A stretch of DNA of 64,000 nucleotides, from positions 1,426,001 to 1,490,000 of the forward strand of contig JBMNEH010000001.1 of assembly GCA_050948665.1 (NCBI GenBank). Reading direction: 5' to 3'. Numbering within the stretch: the first letter of the stretch is position 1; the number at the start of each line of letters is the position of its first letter. The notes under the pieces are model-generated. The model saw only the letters and a program-made list of their open reading frames with translations. It was not told where the DNA came from and made no database searches. Position numbers and translations under genes: made by a program. The stretch comes from JBMNEH01 sp050948665. GTDB taxonomy: Bacteria > Bacillota > Clostridia > Christensenellales > UMGS416. Positions 8,663 through 15,948 of this stretch are shown piece after piece.

Positions 8663-10810
8663 TCATGCATCCAGGCTATCGTCAATTTTATCAATCAACG
8701 ATGCGTCTTCCTGATCATAATCCGCATCATCATAGTCATCAGAGTAATAGTCATTCTCGCTTTCCGGAATCTGTGCATCTCGAATACTAAGGCTTATACG
8801 CCTTTCAGCGGGATTAACATCCAGTATCCGTACATTGACAATTTCACCAACAGAAAGGACATCTTCAATCTTATTCACCCGGTGATCGGCAATCTGGGAA
8901 ATATGAACAAGTCCATCCAGCCCGGGTTCTAACTCTACGAATGCACCAAAGGTCACAATGCGTACAATCTTACCAGCTACGATGGTTCCAGGAATGTACT
9001 TGGATGTGGCAACATCCCAAGGTTTCGGCCGCAACTGTTTGTAGCCCAAAGACACCCTCTGCCTCTCTCGGTCAACCTTCAGAACGAGCACCTCAATCTC
9101 TTGGCCGATGGAGACAACATCCTTGGGATTCTGGACACGTCCCCAAGCAAGGTTTGTAACATGTACTAATCCGTCTATGCCACCTATATCAACAAACGCA
9201 CCAAAGTCGGTTATGCGCCGGACAATACCCATTACGGTAATACCTTCTTGCAACTTCTCCCACTTGGCAGCACGCTCCTTTTCGTTGTTTTCCCTAATCG
9301 CCTCTTTTCGGCTTGCAACAACGCGCTTACGTGCTTTGTCTATTTCTATAATCTTAACTTCCATCTCTTGTCCGACAAAAAAATCCGCGTCATCTACAAA
9401 ACGGATATCCAAGTGAGAAGCTGGAATAAAAGCACGAAAGCCATTGATTGTTGCAATAAGGCCACCCTTAACTTTCTGCTTACCGATTGCAATAAAGTGT
9501 TCACCTTTTTCGTTTGCCTCCAGAATCGCTCTCCAATGCTTGCGGCTGTCGACATTCTTTTTGGACAGGAGGACATTCCCTTCACCATCGTTGACTTTCA
9601 GGACCTCTACTTCTATCTCATCGCCTTCTTTGACAATCGTGGTAGGATCAACGTCACCGTTCGCCGAAAACTCGCTGCGGTGAATGAAGCCGTCAGCTTT
9701 GTAACCGATGTTAACGCACACCTCGTTCTCATTCACAGAGACGACCTTGCCGCGAATAATCTTACCGGCACGGATGGGCATCATCATCTTTTCAAAGTCC
9801 TGAGCGAAGTTAGCTTCGCCGCTTGCATCACCAGCACTGGGAATGCTCTGCACCGTATCATTATCAGATATGGCAGGAGCAGCTTCCGTGGCAGGGGCTG
9901 CGGGTTTCTCTTCCTGAATTTCAGCCGCTGTCGTTATAACAGCATCTTCAGACTTCGGATTTGGAACCGCATTGTTTTCGATGTCGTTCATAGTTATAAT
10001 GACCTCCTTAATTATCCAATCCGGTGTAGATGCGCCGGAAGTTATGCCCACCACCTGATTCGATGGCTTCCATCCCCTCGGTAAGTCTTCACCAGTTTCG
10101 ATCCAATACACTTCAGAACAGTTTCTTCTGCAGATATGATACAACTCTCTCGTATTGGCGCTGTTCCTCCCGCCAATGACCAGCATGCAGTCGCAATGAC
10201 GACTTAAGTAATCCGCTTCCTTCTGCCTCGCCTCAGTTACAGAGCATATGGAGTTGAAGACATCACAATTACTGTACTTAGCCTGTACGATTGGCAATAG
10301 CTGCTTCCATAAAATCAAAGAAGTGGTGGTTTGAGCGCAAATAAGAGTTTTCTTTTCACTTCCGGGCAAGCCTTCTGCATCTTCAAGGGACTGGAGAATC
10401 TCTGCTGTTCCTCCGCTCCAACGGAACAGTGCTTTTACCTCGGGGTGCTCAGACTCTCCAACTAATAGGATCAAAGAATCTTGTTGGCAAGCTTCCGCCA
10501 CTTTTTGCTGTATTCTTGAGACAAATGGACAGGTCGCATCAATGACCGTAATATTATGTCTTTTGCAATAAGCAAACACCTCCGGTCCAGCGCCGTGAGA
10601 GCGGATAACTATTCTCCCGCCGTCCGGAACCAACGATATATCCTCAACCTCCGAGACGCCTTTGCTCCGCAGCTTATCAACAACTTGCGGATTATGGATG
10701 ATTGATCCAAGCGTATACAACCCGGGCGACTTCGCTTCATGGAATGCAAGATCAACAGCTCTGCGCACCCCAACACAAAAACCGCCCTTCTCTGCCACTT
10801 GAATTGTCAA
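8663..10810 (-). CDS. ispH-rpsA: Fused 4-hydroxy-3-methylbut-2-enyl diphosphate reductase / ribosomal protein S1
   Basis: A 715-residue two-part protein. Residues 1 to about 272 are IspH, the last step of the MEP isoprenoid pathway, with the three cluster cysteines at C12 (GFCVGV), C94 (DATCPF) and C189 (SICSVTEARQ). After a Pro/Ala-rich linker, four S1 RNA-binding repeats follow (clear cores such as FGAFVDIGGIDGLVHV and FGAFVELEPGLDGLVHI), ending in an acidic tail. The start is TTG at 10810, with GGAGG 8 nt upstream; a nearby ATG at 10814 is out of frame. The IspH-S1 fusion is known in Clostridia. An in-frame internal start with its own ribosome binding site is annotated separately, so free S1 may also be made. 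Confidence 0.93.
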   Translation of the reverse strand: MTIQVAEKGGFCVGVRRAVDLAFHEAKSPGLYTLGSIIHNPQVVDKLRSKGVSEVEDISLVPDGGRIVIRSHGAGPEVFAYCKRHNITVIDATCPFVSRIQQKVAEACQQDSLILLVGESEHPEVKALFRWSGGTAEILQSLEDAEGLPGSEKKTLICAQTTTSLILWKQLLPIVQAKYSNCDVFNSICSVTEARQKEADYLSRHCDCMLVIGGRNSANTRELYHICRRNCSEVYWIETGEDLPRGWKPSNQVVGITSGASTPDWIIKEVIITMNDIENNAVPNPKSEDAVITTAAEIQEEKPAAPATEAAPAISDNDTVQSIPSAGDASGEANFAQDFEKMMMPIRAGKIIRGKVVSVNENEVCVNIGYKADGFIHRSEFSANGDVDPTTIVKEGDEIEVEVLKVNDGEGNVLLSKKNVDSRKHWRAILEANEKGEHFIAIGKQKVKGGLIATINGFRAFIPASHLDIRFVDDADFFVGQEMEVKIIEIDKARKRVVASRKEAIRENNEKERAAKWEKLQEGITVMGIVRRITDFGAFVDIGGIDGLVHVTNLAWGRVQNPKDVVSIGQEIEVLVLKVDRERQRVSLGYKQLRPKPWDVATSKYIPGTIVAGKIVRIVTFGAFVELEPGLDGLVHISQIADHRVNKIEDVLSVGEIVNVRILDVNPAERRISLSIRDAQIPESENDYYSDDYDDADYDQEDASLIDKIDDSLDA
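9989..10010 (-). promoter_or_regulatory. Internal ribosome binding site and ATG inside ispH-rpsA
   Basis: On the minus strand TAAGGAGGTC (10010-10001) is followed 10 nt from its AAGGAGGT core by an in-frame ATG (9991-9989), residue 274 of the fusion, exactly at the IspH/S1 domain boundary. This would let the ribosome make an S1 protein without the IspH part. Confidence 0.6.
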
Positions 10811-10909
10811 CCATTAAACCTCCATTGAGAACATACAACATTCAATATTATACACAGCCTTTAAGTAAAACACCATAGGCAAAATAAAAAATAATAAAAA
10901 TTTAATATT

Positions 10910-11545
10910 TTACAGATCCCGCTCTGAAATATCACGAAGCTGTAGAATGCGAATACGAATTTCCTCGGTAAAACGGGTCAAACCTTCTGCGTTAATACGT
11001 CCGCTCCGCAAGATATCCGCAACGCTCACAGGATCCCCTGCATACACCTTTAACCGGTGAAAGGGCTTATAGGCGTTCTTCATATCTACATATAATGGTA
11101 TGCAGGGTGCATTTGTTTTAGCTGCTATCAATGCAAATCCTTTATGGAAGGGTAGCAGTGCCGGATCTCTTTTTTTGTTGCGGGTTCCCTCCGGAAAGAT
11201 TGTAATGATATTCCCGTCATTTATCACACTCATGCATGTGCGAATTGCAGAATGATCCGCTGTACCTCGGTCAACTGGTATGGCGCCTAATGAGCGCAAA
11301 AACGCTCCTATCAGTTTGTTCTTTTCCAACTCGGATTTCGAAAGGAAAAAAGTAACTTTAGGCAAAAACAAAGCTGCTATTGCATAAGGATCCCACATTG
11401 AAATATGATTTGCACAACCAATAAAAGCACCCTCCGGCAGTGCTCCGCAAGTGCAAATCAATTGTGGTCGGAAAAGGAGCCACATAATAGCCGCCCCAAT
11501 AGGGCGAATGAACCTATAAAACTTTCCTACTTTTCCGGTTTTCAT
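10910..11545 (-). CDS. plsC: 1-acyl-sn-glycerol-3-phosphate acyltransferase (PlsC family)
   Basis: Membrane-associated acyltransferase for the second acylation of phosphatidic acid synthesis, 211 residues. The catalytic block NHISMWDP (NHx4D form) is at about residues 47-54 and the glycerol-phosphate binding block FPEGTR at about 117-122. A hydrophobic N-terminal stretch can associate with the membrane. It begins directly after the cmk stop codon. The order cmk-plsC-ispH-rpsA is common in Clostridia. Confidence 0.9.
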   Translation of the reverse strand: MKTGKVGKFYRFIRPIGAAIMWLLFRPQLICTCGALPEGAFIGCANHISMWDPYAIAALFLPKVTFFLSKSELEKNKLIGAFLRSLGAIPVDRGTADHSAIRTCMSVINDGNIITIFPEGTRNKKRDPALLPFHKGFALIAAKTNAPCIPLYVDMKNAYKPFHRLKVYAGDPVSVADILRSGRINAEGLTRFTEEIRIRILQLRDISERDL

Positions 11546-12232
11546 CTACTCTCTCCCGGCAAACACATTCATCTGCTTTATAATACCAAGTATTTTGTCT
11601 ACAACCTGAGTTTCCGATAAATCGGTAGAATCAATAATCACGCTTCCTTCAGCAGGACGAAGTGGTGAAGCCGCACGACCCATGTCCTGTTTGTCTCGTA
11701 TTAATATCTGAGCAAGCACATCCTCATACGCGACATCCTCCCCCTTAGAAGCAAGTTGCAGTGTGCGACGCTTGGCACGTTCCTCAGGAGATGCCGTAAG
11801 GAAAATTTTCACGGTTGCATCGGGTAAAACGTCCGTTCCGATATCTCTGCCTTCTAAAATCACGTCACGGCTTCCTGCAATTTCTCTTTGTCTGGAAACC
11901 ATATCATGTCTCACTGAAGGCCAACGGCTGACATCAGAAGCGGCCATAGAAACTTCCTGTGAGCGAATCAAATGGGTAACATCCTCGCCTTGAATGTAAA
12001 CTCTCACGATACCCTTTGGGTCAGCGGTAACATCTAGAGATAAATGCTTGAGCATTTCTTCCAGCGCTGCTTCATCTCCTGTTGATATGCCATTACGTAA
12101 AGCGAAAAGTCCAACTGCGCGATACATAGCACCAGTATCAAGATATAAGAGGTGTAGCTTCTCAGCAATCGCGGCAGCTGTTGTCCCTTTCCCGGCACCG
12201 GCCGGTCCGTCAATCGCAATTTGTATAGGCAT
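11546..12232 (-). CDS. cmk: Cytidylate kinase
   Basis: Phosphorylates CMP and dCMP, 228 residues, the usual length. The P-loop IDGPAGAGKGT is at the N-terminus, followed by LYLDTGAMYRA. GRDIGTDVLP and the lid region RAKRR are in the second half. The ATG follows the HutP-family stop by 2 nt with only a weak AGGG 10 nt upstream, so translation is probably coupled to the upstream gene. Confidence 0.95.
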   Translation of the reverse strand: MPIQIAIDGPAGAGKGTTAAAIAEKLHLLYLDTGAMYRAVGLFALRNGISTGDEAALEEMLKHLSLDVTADPKGIVRVYIQGEDVTHLIRSQEVSMAASDVSRWPSVRHDMVSRQREIAGSRDVILEGRDIGTDVLPDATVKIFLTASPEERAKRRTLQLASKGEDVAYEDVLAQILIRDKQDMGRAASPLRPAEGSVIIDSTDLSETQVVDKILGIIKQMNVFAGRE

Positions 12233-12234
12233 AC

Positions 12235-12660
12235 CTATATCGCCCTATGACCGAGGCCGATAGCTACCTCGTTTAAGTGTAATAATCCAATACCCATAAA
12301 AATACATACGGCTAAGTGTTGCTTACTACGAACAATGCCGATTTTTCCTCCCACGTTAAAGCCAACGGCCTTGTTTGTGAGGTAGGATACGGCTTCCCTG
12401 GTTGCTCCGGCAACAGCACCTTCTTCATGATGCAACGTACCGATCAAACCCTCTCTCCTTGCTGCAACCACCGCTCTTTCAACAATCTTAGAGATTGATG
12501 CAAGAAATTCACCACCAAAGTCTACAGCGGCTGCAAGACATCTCTGATCCCTAAATAACTCTTGAAGCTGTCTTTCCTCATCCCTGCTTTCTGCCAGGCT
12601 CATCCGAACTGCCATACGGCAGACATCTCTGCTACCGATAGGCGACAATTGTTCGCTCAT
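12235..12660 (-). CDS. HutP-family RNA-binding protein
   Basis: 141 residues from the ATG at 12660, which has AGAGGAGG about 5 nt upstream. Size, the mid-protein HHEEGAVAGATREA block and the C-terminal hydrophobic strand ending in IGLGH resemble HutP, the histidine- and metal-dependent antiterminator of Bacillus. Clostridial HutP-like proteins often sit outside histidine operons, as here before cmk. The HutP ligand-binding residues cannot be confirmed by eye, so the regulatory role is inferred from family resemblance. The leader before it is unusual (see the candidate small ORFs). Confidence 0.6.
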   Translation of the reverse strand: MSEQLSPIGSRDVCRMAVRMSLAESRDEERQLQELFRDQRCLAAAVDFGGEFLASISKIVERAVVAARREGLIGTLHHEEGAVAGATREAVSYLTNKAVGFNVGGKIGIVRSKQHLAVCIFMGIGLLHLNEVAIGLGHRAI

Positions 12661-12797
12661 GCATCCTCCTCTACATGCTCTCGGAGCTGACCTGATCTTT
12701 GACCCCACATTCGCCAGCTGGAGGTTTTGCTTGGCTGCTGCCTCACGCTTCCCTCTCTCGGGTGGTCCCGGCTGGACTTACTCCTAAACCGCGCCAT
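12657..12797 (-). CDS. Candidate small basic protein overlapping the HutP-family gene start
   Basis: A 46-codon ORF starting ATG at 12797 (MARFRSKSS), rich in Arg, Ser and Gln, whose TGA stop overlaps the HutP-family ATG in the arrangement ATGA. In-frame ATGs at 12806 and 12845 would give longer products. No strong ribosome binding site precedes any of these. The overlap suggests translational coupling, but the composition could also reflect a structured RNA leader. No known family recognised. Confidence 0.3.
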   Translation of the reverse strand: MARFRSKSSRDHPREGSVRQQPSKTSSWRMWGQRSGQLREHVEEDA

Positions 12798-12855
12798 GCT
12801 CACCATTAAATGGTTTACGTGGGTCGTTTTGCCCGCGACTAGCATCGACTTTCAA
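12784..12855 (-). CDS. Candidate 23-residue leader peptide
   Basis: TTG start at 12855 with an ideal ribosome binding site (GGAGGT, 6 nt spacing), reading MKVDASRGQNDPRK and ending at a TAG that lies 10 nt inside the next candidate ORF. It is the first ORF after the promoter at 12880. It may be a leader peptide controlling the HutP-family gene. The only evidence is the ribosome binding site and position. Confidence 0.3.
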   Translation of the reverse strand: MKVDASRGQNDPRKPFNGEHGAV

Positions 12856-12879
12856 TCACAGACCTCCGAAAACAATGCT

Positions 12880-12907
12880 ATTATACCAAGAAAAGCCTTA
12901 AAAGCAA
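12880..12907 (-). promoter_or_regulatory. Promoter of the HutP-family/cmk/plsC unit
   Basis: Minus strand: -35 TTGCTT (12907-12902), 16-nt spacer, -10 TATAAT (12885-12880). It leaves a transcribed leader of about 210 nt before the HutP-family ATG. Inside the leader TAAACC and GGTTTA can pair, competing with a small ACCAT/ATGGT hairpin. Confidence 0.65.
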
Positions 12908-12911
12908 AGGG

Positions 12912-13640
12912 TTAAGTATTACCGGCAGCTGCACAAATAAAAACCTTTTCCGCTCCTGCCTGCTTAAGCAGCTCAGCACATGAGTTCATTGTTGCCCCAG
13001 AGGTAAGCACATCATCCACCAGCAAAACTCTTGCACCAGTCAATTTTAAGTTTTCAGAAACGGAAAAGGAGTTTTTTTCAGATATGCCATGTCCTATCAT
13101 TATCTTCGGATAGGTATATCTTGATCGGTTCAGTGCATGGTAAAGCACAGGTCTTCCCAGCAAATCACCTATTCTTCCGGCAAGCAAATCCGGAATATTG
13201 ACCCATCGGCTTATTTTTCGCAGCCAATGACTGGGAACCGGAATAATAAAGTCAACAGGACACAAGCCCTTTTTCTGCACTTTATCCGCCAATATCTCCC
13301 CAAAGCCCTCAGCAAAATATATGTCTCCCTCATACTTCATTCTGTGAATCAGTTCTATGAGCATTCCATCATAATGGTATAATACAACGCCGCCATCATA
13401 GGTAGCCATAATCCTTTTGCAAGTACGACACACTTCTCCCTCTGCTTCTCTTCCGCAAAGCGTGCACAAATTCCCTTCATGTGGGTGAAGCATCTGCAAA
13501 CATTCCTCGCAAAAGCCCCCGTAAAGAGTATCCTTTATAATGTTACATATGCCACACTCTCTCCACAACACCGGGCATATGGCTGTTCTTACCTTTCGGA
13601 AAAATGCCTCAGGTTGCTTCAATCGATTAAATGACTTCAT
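12912..13640 (-). CDS. comF: ComF family protein (phosphoribosyltransferase-like)
   Basis: 242 residues. An N-terminal zinc-ribbon region has four CxxC pairs between about residues 30 and 80. The C-terminal phosphoribosyltransferase fold carries the PRPP motif VLLVDDVLTSGAT. ComF proteins are associated with DNA uptake in competent bacteria; in Clostridia the role is less clear. The ATG at 13640 has AGGGAG 5 nt upstream and lies within the end of recD2 (14-nt overlap), so the two genes form an operon. Confidence 0.88.
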   Translation of the reverse strand: MKSFNRLKQPEAFFRKVRTAICPVLWRECGICNIIKDTLYGGFCEECLQMLHPHEGNLCTLCGREAEGEVCRTCKRIMATYDGGVVLYHYDGMLIELIHRMKYEGDIYFAEGFGEILADKVQKKGLCPVDFIIPVPSHWLRKISRWVNIPDLLAGRIGDLLGRPVLYHALNRSRYTYPKIMIGHGISEKNSFSVSENLKLTGARVLLVDDVLTSGATMNSCAELLKQAGAEKVFICAAAGNT

Positions 13641-15834
13641 TGTACTCCCTAAGAAAGTCAACTAAACCGCTATACCGACGGATAATTGAGTTGTTGTTCA
13701 CCATTTGAGTAATCACATTCTTTTTCCCCAACAGCACAACCATCTTAGATGCCCGGGTAACAGCTGTATAAAGTAGATTTCGGGTCATTATCCTTCTGTT
13801 TCCCTGAAAAAGAGGCAGTAATACCACAGGAAACTCGCATCCCTGGCTTTTGTGTACGGATATAGCATATGCCAGCATTAAGTCTTCTGCCTGCTGAAAG
13901 TCATAATTTGCCAGTTTACCATCATCAAACAAAACGGAAAACTGTCTTTCTGCCATAAGTATTTGACGAATGAATCCGATGTCTCCATTGTATACACCCA
14001 TTCCTTCGCCATCTGCAGAACGCCATTCGCGACTATAGTCGTTGCGAATCTGCATCACCTTATCGCCTTCACGCAGAATATTTTCTCCAACTCTCAGTTC
14101 CTTTTTTCCTGGTGCGCCCGGATTAAAGGCTTCCTGCAAAACAATATTTAAATTATTCACACCAAGCTCACCTTTCTTTAAAGGTGCCATTACCTGTATA
14201 TCGGAAAGTGGTGCACAATGGATGAAAGAGGGTACTCTGTGATGTATCATATCTTTCAGAGATTGCAATAAAGAGGCAGGATTTTTATGCGATTCAAAAT
14301 AAAACCCCTTTCCGCCAGATAAGACAGGCATCTCCCCTCGATTAATCCGATGAGCATTTCGGATAATCAAACTTTCCTCAGTCTGGCGGTAAACCTCGGT
14401 CAGGTTTGCAGTAAAAAAAACTTCGCTGTCTATTATATCTCGCAGTACATTTCCAGCACCAACAGAAGGAAGCTGGTCAGCATCGCCAACTAAAATAAGA
14501 CGCGATCCCACCCGCAGCGCCCTCACAACCTGCATAAGCAACTGAATATCCACCATGCTCATTTCATCAAGCACAAGACAATCACAGTCCAGCGGATTAT
14601 CCATGTTCCTTTGAAAAGTGGCTTCAGCCTCCCCATCCTCGCCCCTGCTGTACTCTAGCAGTCGATGGATAGTCTTTGCATCAAATCCGGAAGCTTCCTG
14701 CATACGCTTTGCAGCCCTGCCTGTCGGAGCAGCAAGTTCAACCTGCTGCCCAGCTTCACGAAGCAGACGAATTATGAATTGTAAAATCGTTGTTTTCCCT
14801 GTACCAGGGCCACCGGTAATAATGGCAACACTATGATCCAAGGCGCCCAATATGGCGTCCTTTTGTTGAGTGCTCAACAGTATGCCCTTTTCCCCAGCCA
14901 ATCGATTCATTAACTCATCTGTATCCGAAAAAAGTATAATTGGTATTGCTTTATTCAGTATACAGAGCCGTTGGGCTGCTTCGATTTCCGCACGGTAAAG
15001 CAAAGCCGAGTAACAATACTCCACATCCTCACGTCGCGTAATCACAATCTCACGATCCATCAGCAGCTCGTGGATAGCACTCTGCAAAGGCTTATAGTCT
15101 GTGGATAAAAGCTCTGATGCTCTTTCCAGCAGAACATTATACGGCAGGCATGTGTGTCCCTCCTGTCCTGATGCTGTGTCAAGAGTATATAATACACCAT
15201 AGCGCAGACGCTGTATGTCATCCGGTGCAATTCCAAGCTCTTGACCGATTCTGTCCGCGGTTTTAAATCCGATACCTTCAATATCCCGTATTAACCGATA
15301 GGGTTGCTTCCGAATGAAAGTTTCTGCTCCGCTTCCATAGCAGGCAGTAATCTTAACAATCAAGTTTTTAGGTATACGAAGAGATTGCAGGAAGACCATC
15401 TGTTCCTGTTCGTTGCGTTTCTGCGAAATCGTTTTCCTGATTAGGGCAGCTTTCTCAGAAGATATCCCCCTAATTCCTGATAAAGCATCCGGATTATTGT
15501 AAATCTTGTCTAAAGCATTGCCCCCCAAAGCGTCCACAATTCTGGTAGCGGTTACCTCGCCAACACCCTTAATCAGGCCGGAGGATAGATATCGAATAAC
15601 AGCTTCCGGATAGTTAGGAAGAGATGGTTTGCACGTCTCCGCTTTGAATTGCTCCCCATAGATAGGGTGGGTCATCCAGTCGCCGGAAACCTCCAGCATT
15701 TCGCCTTCACGTACAAATGCCAACGGGCCTACCATCATAAAGCACTTCCTACCGGCAACGGCATGAACTACACCATATCCCGTATCTTCATTGGCAAACA
15801 CTACATTTTCGACTGTAGCTTCAATAACCTTCAT
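13627..15834 (-). CDS. recD2: RecD2-type ATP-dependent DNA helicase
   Basis: A 735-residue superfamily 1B 5'-3' helicase acting in recombination and mismatch repair without RecBC. The N-terminal region contains helix-hairpin-helix repeats (such as IEGIGFKTADRIGQ), followed by Walker A GGPGTGKTT, Walker B VLDEMSMVD, GDADQLPSVGAGN, and late AISVHKSQGCEFP and YTAVTRAS motifs. Length matches Bacillus RecD2 more than proteobacterial RecD. The ATG has GAGGTGAG upstream. A likely promoter (TGTACA-17-TATAAT) lies about 20 nt before the gene. Confidence 0.94.
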   Translation of the reverse strand: MKVIEATVENVVFANEDTGYGVVHAVAGRKCFMMVGPLAFVREGEMLEVSGDWMTHPIYGEQFKAETCKPSLPNYPEAVIRYLSSGLIKGVGEVTATRIVDALGGNALDKIYNNPDALSGIRGISSEKAALIRKTISQKRNEQEQMVFLQSLRIPKNLIVKITACYGSGAETFIRKQPYRLIRDIEGIGFKTADRIGQELGIAPDDIQRLRYGVLYTLDTASGQEGHTCLPYNVLLERASELLSTDYKPLQSAIHELLMDREIVITRREDVEYCYSALLYRAEIEAAQRLCILNKAIPIILFSDTDELMNRLAGEKGILLSTQQKDAILGALDHSVAIITGGPGTGKTTILQFIIRLLREAGQQVELAAPTGRAAKRMQEASGFDAKTIHRLLEYSRGEDGEAEATFQRNMDNPLDCDCLVLDEMSMVDIQLLMQVVRALRVGSRLILVGDADQLPSVGAGNVLRDIIDSEVFFTANLTEVYRQTEESLIIRNAHRINRGEMPVLSGGKGFYFESHKNPASLLQSLKDMIHHRVPSFIHCAPLSDIQVMAPLKKGELGVNNLNIVLQEAFNPGAPGKKELRVGENILREGDKVMQIRNDYSREWRSADGEGMGVYNGDIGFIRQILMAERQFSVLFDDGKLANYDFQQAEDLMLAYAISVHKSQGCEFPVVLLPLFQGNRRIMTRNLLYTAVTRASKMVVLLGKKNVITQMVNNNSIIRRYSGLVDFLREYNEVI

Positions 15835-15888
15835 ATCTCACCTCATACAAATTATACAGGATTCTATACCGGATGTACAGCGGAGCGA

Positions 15889-15917
15889 TTGCACTATTTG
15901 GCGTGTAATGTTAAAAT
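15889..15917 (+). promoter_or_regulatory. Promoter of the secreted M14 peptidase gene
   Basis: -35 TTGCAC (15889-15894), 17-nt spacer, -10 TAAAAT (15912-15917). The expected transcription start is near 15924, which supports the ATG at 15949 and rules out the longer frame running back into recD2. Confidence 0.7.
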
Positions 15918-15948
15918 AAGCGCGATGACGTGGAGAAAGGCGGAGTCG

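Noticed and set aside
9248..10084. Long plus-strand ORF (278 codons) inside ispH-rpsA
   Set aside because: It is antisense to a certain gene, has no ribosome binding site and reads as a shadow of the opposite strand.
10812..10814. ATG just upstream of ispH
   Set aside because: It is out of frame with IspH; the TTG at 10810 gives the family N-terminus and has the right ribosome binding site spacing.
15649..15948. Extended N-terminus of the M14 peptidase reaching into recD2
   Set aside because: The promoter at 15889-15917 and the signal peptide after 15949 show that translation starts later.
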